DNA of 64,000 bases, taken from Xenopus tropicalis. Taxonomy: Eukaryota; Chordata; Amphibia; Anura; Pipidae. Where the stretch lies: positions 65,708,764 through 65,772,763 of the forward strand of contig NC_030683.2 of NCBI RefSeq assembly GCF_000004195.4. Reading direction: 5' to 3'. Below, piece by piece: positions 42,814 through 54,100 of this stretch (position 1 is its first letter; each line of letters starts with the position of its first letter). Made by a program: the position numbers and the translations under genes. A model generated the notes under the pieces. The model was given only the letters and a program-made list of their open reading frames with translations, had not been told where the DNA came from and did no database searches.

Positions 42814-43057
42814 TAGGCTAGCGCCACATAGGGCTACACCAGCCTGCTACTTTGCCTGTACCTGAAAGCATCGTCTCCGACTGGATGCAAGCAGTTTGGC
42901 AGATATCAGCTATGAAATGCAAACCTTCGCAATTTTTTGCTGATATCTTCCTGCAACTGGATGGAGACAATGCTTCTGAGTGCACGCAAAATAGCAGACT
43001 GGTTCCAGAGTAGGGGCAGAGGCTAAAGATTTCAGCAAAGTGTGGCACTAGTCTTTG
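42814..43057. repeat. Palindromic MITE (AGGCTAGCGCCACA family)
   Basis: TTAGGCTAGCGCCACATAGG at the left and TGTGGCACTAGTCTTTGG at the right are inverse, with CAAGCAGTTTGGCAGATATC inside. Ends not defined to the base. Confidence 0.6.
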
Positions 43058-43816
43058 GGGTGTGTGGCTTAATGTGGACTATTTTTAGGTTTGTTTGTGC
43101 TATCCTAGTGTGATGTGTAATATGTACAACATTTACTTCTGTGTCTGTGTACAGTTTGCGCAGTGGAGCCTAAATGAGTGGGATGAGGAAGGGGGGAGAT
43201 GATCTGGATGATGATGAACATTTATGATCCCACTAGCTCTGAAGAATGCATGCCAGCTATGGTAATGCTGACAAATTACCTTTCCACTGGTACAATTTGT
43301 ACAAGGTGTAAAACCAAACTGAGCTATTTAGCAGGCAAAAAACAGTGCAAAATTTCAGATTTTTTTCTGTATGCTTTTTTAAACATACTGATTCGTACAA
43401 TAGTTGTTAACTACTTTTCACATAAAAAAAATTAACTAAATTTTATTTGGCCAGTGGATCCCAAACATTTGCATGTAATATATAAATGTTTTGTTCAGAT
43501 AGACTTTTCTTTTTTAAATCGATTCACAGGCATAATCACCATATAATAATTGGCCCAATAACACAAAGTGCTTTGTGGCAACTTTTGCAGTTAAACTTTA
43601 ATCTCTGACTCATTAGTCTCCCTGAGCCCTGTGTACTGAAGGTTATATGTTGGAAGGGGTACCTTTTACCAAGACATGATGGCCTAATTTTGATAAAGCA
43701 AAAACAGAAAAAAAGTAAAAACTCAGGTGACAATGTTCTGATTTGCTCAGATTACAAAGTCAAAGTTGACGTGTCTAGGAATACTGACAATAGCTACTAG
43801 TTCCCAACACTGCCCT

Positions 43817-44382
43817 TAATGGGGCAGTTCGCCATAGATGATCACTGTGAACATCATACTAAGTTAATTCTGACACAATCTGCAACTGATCAGTTATAAT
43901 TTCTTAGTTTTTAATTTTATCACTACGGCTGAAAAATGCTGTCAGGTTGCTAAGGTTACTTACCCCTGCCACCAGATACTTAACCCAAAGCCAAGATTTT
44001 CATTGTTTTTAAACTTTGTAACACTTTTTGTTTAGCAGCTCTCCAGTTTTGAATTCCAGCAGCCATCTGGTTGCTATAGTCAAATTTAACCTAGCAACCT
44101 GGCAATGGTTTGAAAGAGACAGGGATATGATTGGCAAATGGCCTCAATAAAAAGATAAGTAATAAGTAACAATAACAATGGAATTGTAGCCTCACAGAAC
44201 AATAGCTTTTGGCTGCTGGGGTCAGTGACCCCCATTTGAAAGTTAAAGAGAGTCTGAAGAGGAAGGCAAATGGTTCAAAAACTGTAAAAAACAAGAAATG
44301 AAGACCAACTGAGAAGTTGCTAAGAATAGGACATTTTATAACATACTAAAAGTTAACCTGAAGGTGACCCACCGCTTTGCCA
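43817..44382. repeat. TTAAAGGGG-type MITE, nearly complete
   Basis: From TTAATGGGGCAGTTCGCC to AGTTAACCTGAAGGTGACCC, with the GGTTGCTA...TAGCAACC pair inside. Abundant family in Xenopus; partial copies lie at 18305-18920 and 54960-55100. Confidence 0.65.
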
Positions 44383-44384
44383 GC

Positions 44385-45810
44385 TTCATTTTAGAGTTGC
44401 AGTTACATGAAGGTCTTACTTGTAGTGCTACTGTACTTTAAGTGCCACTATATTTCCTTCAAAAGCGTGCTTTGTACATTAAAAAAATATATACCAGCAT
44501 ACTTTCATGGTATCTAAACAAACTATTAAGTTCTTTTTTTTTATTACTACTAGACTTCTTGTCTAGTATTTAAGACAGTTATCTTAAATACACTGGATAG
44601 GTTACTTGCTGTTATCTGGACTGTTTGCTTCTGTGCTGATTTTATAAATACATAATAGTTAAGATTCCTGAACAGGACTCCCACCATATGGTAAAGAGAA
44701 TAAAGACAGCACATCTATTCTTGGTACAGCATGTTATACAATATGTACATTAATGTTCCGGAGTATCATGGCAAGCATACAAAAGAACTGTCCCAGATAT
44801 TTGATTAATATTCGTTTCTTTCATAATGTATAAATCTAAATAACAAGCCTTTCTGGGAAGGTACAAGTATGCTGCAAGTCAGATATAAATGGTTAGTATA
44901 AAGACTGTGCCAGGCAGAGTACCTGTATGGAATTTATTTCTCTAAAATTCAAAGCTTAATTTTTGTAAATATCATCCAATTAGTCTGGAAATATCCCTGC
45001 TTCACTGGCCATTTTAAACTCACAGGTGCATTTTAGGGCTATGGAAAAAGACAATACTGATCATGTTGAAGTGATCCAAAAGATCCACTAACTGGTGCAG
45101 TTTGTTTCCCAGTGATGTCATTGAGAAGTGGTCACCATGCACAGAAGATTATCAGCACTCTGTTTAAATGAATTTTTTGCCTCTGTAACACAATGTTTGG
45201 GTTGACATATACGCTACTATATTCCAAGGCTACAGCATGTATTCCCTATAAAATATACTGTGATTTTAAGTTTTAAATAAAATGAAAACTTTTTTTAATG
45301 GCATTAACCTAGCATTAAAGAGTTCTTTGTAAAAGAACAGAAAACAATTTGTGTATGAAGATTTGCCCATGAAGCCCCCTGAGTTGGATGGTTTCTGTTC
45401 TTAACTTTGGTGACTCCCACCTTGGCCTTGAGAAGAAAAGCACCTGATCAACAGAAAAACACAGTTTCTTATCTATAAGTTTGCTTATGCATGCTTTGAA
45501 GGGAAAAGTCTATATAAATTCTTTGTTTGGAATTTTGACCCTTTTGTTCATGATCCACAGACCTTGTGTCAAATAAACATTATCTTTCACCTTAACTAAT
45601 CTCCAGTAACTAATTTTTCCATCAATACCATATGTTGCCCTTATAAAAGGGCAGACAGATCAGTACTCATCAAGACTGATGACTCTGCTATGTTTGTTTG
45701 TAAGCACAGCATACTTTAAGAGGCGGTTAACTTGCACTGGAAAAAATAATTACAAATAAGTATAGTTACAGTATATACCATCCATCTACATATATATCCA
45801 ATGTCTTAAA
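44385..45810. other. MTHFR 5' UTR intron, no recognised feature
   Basis: AT-rich DNA without ORF, paired ends or conserved motif that I can support. Confidence 0.4.
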
Positions 45811-45816
45811 AATAAT

Positions 45817-46454
45817 AGGGTTGATTCACTAAAGGTCGATAAGCGTTAAATTGACGCAAAAAAACCCCACACAATTTGCTAAAGTATTATCGCGTGCGTT
45901 AAGTCGCATATCACATTCGTTAATTTACGCGCTACCGCATGCGTTAATATTACCGCATTGCCTTAATTTGCGTGCAGAAATAATACTAACGCATGATTCA
46001 CAAACACATATCCGCGCTAAATATCGCATTAGTCTGTGCGAAATTTAACACATACTTGAGGCAGGCGGTAATTATAGAAAAGTACAGTTCATGAGCTTTT
46101 GGCAATAAAATATGGACTTTGCAGTGTTATTTATTCAAGTATGTGTTGGCCCTAGAGTGATGCATCCTCCAGTTTGCAGGGAAATGGTCATTTTCAGACC
46201 AGTACTTTTATGAAAGTAATGGCATGTATGGCTAGTATGGCGTGTGCGTTTTTTCGCATGCGGCATTTGTGCGCGATGCGTTCATTAGCGCGCGTTGCAT
46301 CAAATAAAGTCTTCGTGACTTAAATAACGCAAGCAGCATCGCGTCTAAATTAACACAAGTATCCTTTTAGTGAATCGTGCGTTAAGACACGATAAAAATT
46401 TTAACGCATGCTATAAATAGCGCTCGAAATATCGACCTTTAGTGAATCAACCCT
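45817..46454. repeat. Long palindromic MITE (GATTCACTAAAGG family), copy 2
   Basis: AGGGTTGATTCACTAAAGG at the left is an exact inverse of CCTTTAGTGAATCAACCCT at the right. The interior is symmetric, with many GCGTTAA words. Confidence 0.9.
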
Positions 46455-47175
46455 AATGTTTCTAGAACTACATGTCATGGTCACCCTATCTATGTTAAAA
46501 CTGTAAACTACTTAAAGTCCTATAAATATGATGATTGATTAGTCATGCTATTTTCCTAGTAACCAATAAGTGATTATAGAATAAAATGATATAGTAAAAG
46601 TAAAAACTTTGTTCTATGGAACCTGGGGCAAAAGTCATTCTATACCTTTGTGACACCTGGCCGAGACTGGATTTAGTGTTTCTACTCAGCAATTTTGCTA
46701 GCTGTCATATCTCCAAAAGTATTAATGACTTCTGATTCCGAAGACACTATCTTGTCCATATTGTCTCCAAGCCCTGATATATTACCATAATCCAGACTTC
46801 AACTATTAATAGGAGTTTGCACAGAGGCTCTCAACAAGGCTGAAATTACTTAACTGAACTTTTTAACTAAAAATTTTTTTATCACCCAAAAGCTTGTGCT
46901 TTTACAACAGATACATGTAGGTACATTTTTTTATTACTGTATTTGTATATTTGTACCATAATACTCATTCACAACAAACCGAACAAGAAATATAAAAAAC
47001 TTATGGGTTAGGGTTTTTAACTGTACTGGCAGAAATGTTTAATCTCATTTTTTTTATTTTCATGATTGTGTATTACTGCCTTCGAGGTTTCTAAGTCCCA
47101 TATGTTTATATTTTTTTTTTTACACCATTTATGGGACATCTTCATGTGCCAACTTTTTGTTTATCTTTGAAGACA

Positions 47176-47647
47176 CATGGGGCAGACTTATCAAAGTATG
47201 ATTTTCGTACCTTTAAAAAGCACAATACAAAATAATCGTATCAAGTACGATTTTTTTGTATTGCGCTTTTTAAAGTACGAAAAATTTGTATTTGAAAATA
47301 CGAAAAAATCATATCTTATTGTATAATTCCCAAAGTGTGTGATTTTTTTCGTATCTGAACGATCGTAAAATGCAGTAAAACCTTTCTGACTTTGATCCTT
47401 CTCTGCATGATTTTGGAAGCCTCCCATAGGACTCCATGGCACTCTGCAGCTCCAACCTGGCCAAAGGAAAGTCACGATAGTTTGAATGAATACGAAACAT
47501 TCTTACATGGCGCGACAATACGATTTTGTTGCTCTTTTTGTCTCAAAGTACGAAAAAGTTGCAGAAAACACGCAAAAGTTGTAACCTTTAAAAAAATACG
47601 ATTTTTTTTGTATTCGGACCTGTTGTACTTTGATGAATGTGTGAGAT
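47176..47647. repeat. Palindromic MITE (ACTTATCAAAGTA family)
   Basis: GCAGACTTATCAAAGTATG at the left, GTACTTTGATGAATGTGTG at the right. The interior has repeated TACGAAAAA words on both strands. Confidence 0.65.
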
Positions 47648-48549
47648 AACCTCCTTATTTTTAAATATCTTGGTCTATCTTACTGTTAACATTAATTGGA
47701 CTAAAAGACTTTATATTTCTTCTTTCTTGAACTTCAGCGATATTTTATCAGCACTGCAGGGCAGATATCATATGCTTTATGCATTTCAGTTAGGGATACA
47801 ATATTTTTTATAATGCATAAAATATGTCACACCTTCATATTTTTATAACTCTAAAATCATACATATTAAATGTGGCAGGGCTGTCCAATTGTAAGCCCAC
47901 TAACCTGCATAATAGTCTACCTCAAAGTTACACTAATGCAAGTTTTATACACACAAGGAAGTCATGCAGAAGCATTTTTTGTAGCAAGTCCTACTGGCAA
48001 AAAAATATGGATATTTGGTGGATACCAGTAAAGTATATGCTGATGTGGAAAGGCGGATGGCCCAGGACTTAAAATAGTCCTATCTGCCTGCCTCCCCCCT
48101 GGGATGGCATCACTTCCAATTTATGTGGAAGATAACAGGTCAGGTTTTACATAAACTTGCTGCAGGTCAGTTAGCAGGTCAAAGTAAATAAAAATATTGC
48201 AGGTCAACAGCATGTCTACCGTATTAGACATTCACTGTTTTGTACTGTGCAGGAGATTAAAACAGCTTTTTTTTTTTGAAGCCCAATCACCGCAACAAAA
48301 TAAATAAATAATCTGACTACCTAGCCACATGGCCTAAAATGGCAGAATCTTCAAGCAGCCCTTCATCATTGACTAAGGAGGGTCCTTAGATTTTTATATT
48401 TGCCCCCCCCCCCAGCCAAATGGCCTATGGGAGCAAAGGTCCTCAAAAACTTGTTCGCTGCAAGGGTAGATGTGGTCTCTTTATCCCTACCCTCTATACA
48501 GAACAATAGGGAAATTGCCACTTATGCACTTACAAAAGTACAAAATTAA

Positions 48550-48991
48550 GGCTAATGTGGCACGGGGAGATTTAGTTGATGTGATTTTTAAAAAGCGAGT
48601 TCCAAAGACAAGTTGCTTGTCTTTTCCTAACAACCGATTACTAGAGATTTCAACAACAGAGCAATTCTATTTCCCACAAATCCAGGTGTCATATTCCCCG
48701 CCCACAATTATAAATTACACTCAGTGCAATGGGGAAATTGCAGCAACTTTCTGATCAGTGGATTTTACTTTCAGCGATTCCATTAGTTATGAATGACAAT
48801 GCTTTCTTTGTAAAATCGCTCGAAAAAGGGTATGATAGCGATTCGGAGCAATAAGTGATTTGTAGTAGCGTTGTCGGTTTAGGTACTGGCGATTTCTATT
48901 CTTCTCTATGTAGAGACAAAGCAAGTGACTTGTTGCTGGAACTCGCTTTTTAAAAATCGCAGCGACTAAATCTCCTCGTGGGACATTAGCC
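48550..48991. repeat. Palindromic MITE P with TAA duplication
   Basis: 442 bp, GGCTAATGTGGCACGGGGAG ... CTCCTCGTGGGACATTAGCC, with TAA at 48547-48549 and 48992-48994. PIF/Harbinger-like by its 3-bp target. Confidence 0.85.
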
Positions 48992-48994
48992 TAA

Positions 48995-49245
48995 ATGCTC
49001 TGGCACACGGGAAGATTAGTCGCCCGCGACAAATCTCCCTGTTCGCGGGCGACTAATCTCCCTGAAATGCCATCCCACCAGCCTCTCAAGGCAACTTCCG
49101 TGATATCACTGAAATTGCGCCGCCGCTTATGCCATCCCACCGGCGATTTACATTTTCGCCGGTGGGATGGCATTTCGGGGAGATTAGTTGCCCACGAACA
49201 GGGAGATTTGTCGCGGGCGACTAATCTCCCCTTGTGCCAAAACCC
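48995..49245. repeat. Palindromic MITE Q sharing its TAA with MITE P
   Basis: About 251 bp, CTCTGGCACACGGGAAGATT ... AATCTCCCCTTGTGCC, with GTCGCCCGCGACAAATCTCC inside. Its left TAA (48992-48994) is also the right TAA of MITE P, and its right TAA is 49246-49248. Same family as 58798-59107. Confidence 0.8.
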
Positions 49246-49542
49246 TAAAAAGTGCAGGTGACAACACATAGATAAAATCTGAAAAAAAGTGGCTGTGGAG
49301 CTAAGTGCAGCAGGGCCAAAAAAAAAAAAAAAACAACTGCATGTGGTGCCATCTATTCAATGTGATACTTAACTGTACAGCTCCATATGTAGTATCAAGT
49401 ATAAACACTTAATTTAATCCTTTCAAATTCTAATTAGCATATCAAAAAGGCTAGTGATACAGCCGAAACCTTAATCTTCTCAATAAACACTGTATTTATT
49501 TTATAAGCCCTGTAAGTGCGGATCTCTTCATTGCTATATTAT

Positions 49543-49764
49543 ATAATATATATATATATATAAATAAATAAATGTAGAGACCGCCGGCACTCACAAAATC
49601 AAAAATTAGGGATTGCCTGGGTGCAGAGTTCAAAAAAGTACACAAGGAAAAAACACAGAAGCCGCACGCTCAGGTCTTATGAAAAATAAAAATATTCTCT
49701 TTTGGCAATAAAAAATATTTTTCTTTTTTTCATAAGACCTGAGCGTGCGGCTTCCATGTTTTTT

Positions 49765-49800
<36 letters not shown>
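49543..49800. repeat. Fold-back element flanked by (TA)n tracts
   Basis: GAAGCCGCACGCTCAGGTCT (near 49660) pairs with AGACCTGAGCGTGCGGCTTC (near 49735). (TA)n tracts lie at 49543-49562 and 49767-49799. A similar arrangement (TA run, then GATGCCGCACTCACAGGTC) occurs at 63732-63815. Confidence 0.75.
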
Positions 49801-49802
<2 letters not shown>

Positions 49803-50734
49803 GTCCCTGAGGAAAGTTCCAATCAGGAACTGAAACGTTGAACTGAATAAAACCACAATATTCTTCAGTTGATGACTCTTGTGTGAAAATTCCTGAGATA
49901 CATATTTAGTTATATATTACACACACACATACATATTGCTTCTCACAACCAGAGTGCAAGAGAATTCGAATGAAAGTGTTGAATCACAGAGAATGAAGAG
50001 CAGAAATACAATAAAAGGTGGCTAAGTAATCTTGGGCTGACTGTCCCACTACAGTAAAATGTAACTGACCAAGGACTTCTATGATCTTCAAAACAAAAGA
50101 AAAACCTCAGGTCCAGTGATTTATAGTTTTGTTTTTTTTTTATAGTTTTCACCCAAAAATATCCAGACAGGTTAGCTGGCTTCTGATAAAACTGACCCTA
50201 GTGTTTGTGACTGTAATAGGGACCTTAGATTGTAAACTCCATCAGGGCAGGGATAGATGTGAACGAGTTATAATCTCTGTAAATCGTTCTCTTTTATACC
50301 AACATCTCCTATTACTTGTATACCTTTATTCATTTCTGCAATAATATACAGGCTAAGATTGACCCCTTCCCTTCCAACTCCTAGATAAACGCAGCACTGA
50401 TCCCATGCAGCCAAATTAGGAAAGTGGGACCATGTGCCATTGACAGTTTAGATCTATTTGGAGCATTACAAGTTCAAGCTCCTCACACTGTGCCTTGGTT
50501 AAGGTTTCGTCTGATATAAGGACAACGCTTATTTTACATGTCAGTGTCTTAGGCTGCATTTGTAAATTGTCATTCAATTAGCAAGACCTAAGACACTGAT
50601 AAAAATATGCGCAAAACAAACAGCTGCACCACATACACAGCATATATGACACCTTATATTAAAGGCTACAGACTGGTGAGCATTCTATCCCCATTTAACA
50701 ATGAGTCACCTGCACAAACGCTACATGGTCTTAC

Positions 50735-50900
50735 CTTATCCACTGTGACTACAAGCTCTCCTGTCACCCACGCTGTCTTGCCGAGCACGCTTGAAGAGTG
50801 CCGTGTACGCGCATTCACTTCACTTAACGTCACCGAACACTCAGGAGACTGGGGTAACGAGGTCGCGACAATGTCACGTGACCGCAATATCCGCGCAACA
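50735..50900 (-). other. mthfr: Predicted MTHFR 5' UTR exon
   Basis: On the minus strand GTGGATAAG|GTAAGACC forms a near-consensus splice donor (exon end at 50735). It lies in the GC-richer promoter stretch, 350 bp from the CLCN6 start, as expected from the human head-to-head arrangement. The transcription start is not determined; the upper limit of about 50900 is a guess. Confidence 0.45.
50873..50882. promoter_or_regulatory. CLEAR-type palindrome 1 (GTCACGTGAC)
   Basis: Exact match to the 10-bp consensus bound by TFEB/TFE3 in lysosomal genes; also a USF-type E-box. Confidence 0.75.
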
Positions 50901-50948
50901 ACATGGCCTCTCATCAGTGTCTTCTATTGGCCATATGGAAAGGGTTCT

Positions 50949-50958
50949 GTCACGTGAC
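50949..50958. promoter_or_regulatory. CLEAR-type palindrome 2 (GTCACGTGAC)
   Basis: A second exact copy, 76 bp from the first and followed by GT, so TGACGT (a CRE half site) overlaps it. Confidence 0.75.
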
Positions 50959-51084
50959 GTAAAAGGGGTGGGGCACATCTGAACAATGTTTGCTGGAGCT
51001 TCCTCACTGTCATAGGGTAGTGAGGGGATCTGCTGGTGTTGTTATCACGTGTTATATGACTCTGGGAAGGGGGTATCAAAAAAG

Positions 51085-51153
51085 ATGGCGTGCTGCGGGG
51101 GTTCGGTTTGCTGTTGCTGCGGAAATCGGGAGAGCCGCACCCCAGAGGAATTG
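51085..51153 (+). CDS. clcn6: CLCN6 exon 1 (residues 1-23)
   Basis: ATG in the context AAAAAAGATGGCG, a reasonable Kozak start; donor TTG|GTGAGA. Encodes [12 protein letters not shown] ... RTPEEL. Confidence 0.93.
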
Positions 51154-54100
51154 GTGAGAGGACAAGTCTGACTGGAGTGCAGAATTTCTGATATCTAATG
51201 AAAAACCTGGCAGTGCGGCCGCGTCTCGATATCTCCTATCACTTCCCGTGTTTCTGATAATTGTATAGATAATAAATATGACTTGCTCGCTGCGTTCTCT
51301 GTAGATAAATCGCAGCCTTACTTTTCGGTAAGATGACTGCAGCACAATGACTGAGTCATGTTTCAAAGGATGTCAGGCACCTCTCTCCCGTCTTTGTCTC
51401 CCAGGGTTTACAGTGAATGGGCACTGACTTGCATTTTGGGGTGAATCAAAGTAACTGGTGTTAATATTTCATTTTAGGTTTTCAAAAGTATGTTTATCAC
51501 AAATAGATATATAAAAGAGTTTGCTTCTTGGAGATAAAGCTCAGTGCAACTGTTTTATTTGGATATGGTAAAATCAGTGTTTATAGAATGTTCCTATCTA
51601 TTATGGCAGAGGCCTTCAACTGTCAAGTAACTCACATGTTTGTCTACTGCATATGATACAGTATTATTACATTATTTATTTTTGTTTCAAATAAATGTCT
51701 TTTAATCTCGAATATTAACGAATATTAACTCAGGTGCCAATTTCAGCCACCCATGTCAGTTGTTATATTAGGACAAACAGTTGTAGTTTTGTGTCTTCTA
51801 GCTACGTGTGTAAGACATTGTCCTACAGTAAGTGCTTTTATGATGTTTCTGGTTGGCTGAATGGTGTAACAAGCATTTGTGTGCAGTCCAATATGTTGTC
51901 TTGAACTCTTGCATTGCATGAAAATCGAAAACCATATCCATATAATATACTTAGAAAATCTAGGGTTGTTTAACGTGACAGCTTGTGTTTGAATTGTGTT
52001 CTGTGTATTCAGTGTTCACTGTGAATCTATGCCGTTTGGCACAAAGGCATGAAAATTATATTTGCACACCTTATCCCATGATTCATTTATTTTTATGACT
52101 GTGCAAATATGAAAATAACTTCTTGACTTTGGCAGTGTACAGAGAAAATATCCAAAGTGCCCTGCAGGCTTACCTTATGTCTTCAGTAAGGTAGCATTAT
52201 AAATCAATGTTTATATTACTGTAAACCTACAGTTAGTCAAAAGATTTCAAAATCTAGTAATGCCTAAAATTATATGATTACTTGAAGGTACCTGTATTCG
52301 AACTTTCCCAGTGCATGGCGAAGTACATTATCTTTAAATGCATATAAAGCACTTCTGTTCTCTCTTTTTTTTTTTTTTTTGCTTGATCTTTAAATGCATA
52401 GCAGTGGAATATTGGTGATGGGGGGATTAAAGTAGACCACTCCTTGATATATAAAGTTTTGTTTTCACAGACTATACTAGGAGAAACACATGAAGAAGAT
52501 GAGGAGATTCTACCCCGGAAAGATTATGAAGTAAGATTCAGAAATAAAAATTGGTTCTTATACACTAATTATGAATAACCTTTAATTTTTGTTATTGTTT
52601 GACACCTAGCTTGGCTGGCAAAAAATGATGCTTGATCCCAACTTTAGTAATAGAGAAGAAAGATAACTACATAAGAATGCTGGTATTTTTTTCCACAAAA
52701 TGTGGCAACTCGATTTTTACAAAACAGGGGTGCATCATCCAGTTTCAGTCACATTTATATATTTATATGCTGAAATCTCTTAGTTAAAAATTAACTTGTG
52801 TTCATTACTTTAAAAACAAGTGCAGAAATACGCTAATGCTTAGCATGAACACTTCATCAGAAAATGTTACACTAGCTTATAAAATTGGCATATCTATATA
52901 TATCTGTTTATCTGTCTGTCTATATCCAGTAGCGCAAATGAATCCACACAGCTCCGGTCAGCTCAGAGTGAAGACACACGGAGCTTCTTAGTAGCAGCTA
53001 CTTGTCATGGCTACTAAACAACAGAAAATACCCTGTCATAGACCATACTGAGAATTGCCTCTGCTAAAACACTTGTAGAGACAATAATCCGCAAACGATC
53101 AGCATTGTCTATTTTTGTATCCTTGACAAGTAGCTGCTACTAGTAGGTATGTGTGTGTTTACCGTTAGTGTTAAAGATCTTCAATTCTTTATTGTGGAGA
53201 CTGATGTTTCAGTCTGCACTTTTTGGTGACTTACAATAGGCTCTACATTATTCACTTTATATTGCCCTTTTACCTTGAGCTACCATTTTGTGATGTTCTC
53301 ACTAAACATCTGGAATAAACATATTTTCTAACTAACAGGAAAACATTTTGGAGTAAAAGACACTGCTTTGTCTATTCATTGGCTAATGTAACCCTGAATG
53401 TATGCATGCCTTTGGTTTATATAGAGTACCTCACACAAGCCAGAAGGCTATACTTCAGTACTGAAGCTGTATATTTTTTGCCTATAATTAAATTACCAGT
53501 GCACAGATAATCTCCCTGCAAAATGGACTTCTAACAAAACATTCATAACAAAGGCTAATGAAGAACTAAACCCTAACAATGAATATGGCTAGAAATGCCA
53601 TATTTTATATTCTAAACTGACTGCACTAGCCAAAAGTTTCAGCATCTCTTTAGTAGTAATGATATAGGTCTTTACAGTTGTCACATGAGCTCCTGATCTT
53701 GCATTATGTAAGAACTGTCTGGGACACTGCATATGCTCAGTGGGCACTGAGCAGCTGCTGAGAATCTAAGCTTAGGGGTTGTTACAAATTATCAAAATGA
53801 AAATGCTTGTCTGCTATATAAGCTGATGCTACAGGGATGATTATTATATTCTGATGCTAATTGAGCTGCCATGTTATGTGAATCCAAATGAATTACTAAT
53901 CAGCCTTATATTGTTACATTTATATTCCATATATACAGTATATTGTGCATCGGCACCTAAGGTCAGTAACTGACAGCAGCACAGAGCATTGCAGTGAATC
54001 AGCAGAAAAGATGATGAGGGGCTTCTGGGGAGCATCTTTGAAGGCACAGATCATCCCTGCTATGGGGCTATGGTTACCATTGGCTGGTACCGAAGCCCAA

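Larger units (their letters stand above)
50735..51084. promoter_or_regulatory. Bidirectional MTHFR/CLCN6 promoter region
   Basis: About 350 bp with more CpG than its surroundings. Visible sites: GTCACGTGAC at 50873-50882 and 50949-50958, CACGTG at 51046-51051, an inverted CCAAT box (ATTGG, 50926-50930), and AACGTCACC near 50826-50834, a CRE-like half. No TATA box is evident on either side. Confidence 0.7.

Noticed and set aside
44385..45810. A possible third gene in the long MTHFR 5' intron
   Set aside because: No exon-like open stretch with splice sites or known protein similarity was found.
47176..47647. MicroRNA-like hairpins in palindromic elements
   Set aside because: Arms are hundreds of bases long and belong to repeated MITE families; nothing indicates a discrete small-RNA precursor.
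48991..49269. Paired 88- and 92-codon ORFs on opposite strands
   Set aside because: They are the two readings of a palindromic MITE.
50607..50957. 116-codon plus-strand ORF in the promoter region
   Set aside because: It overlaps the predicted MTHFR 5' exon and promoter, and shows no recognisable domain.
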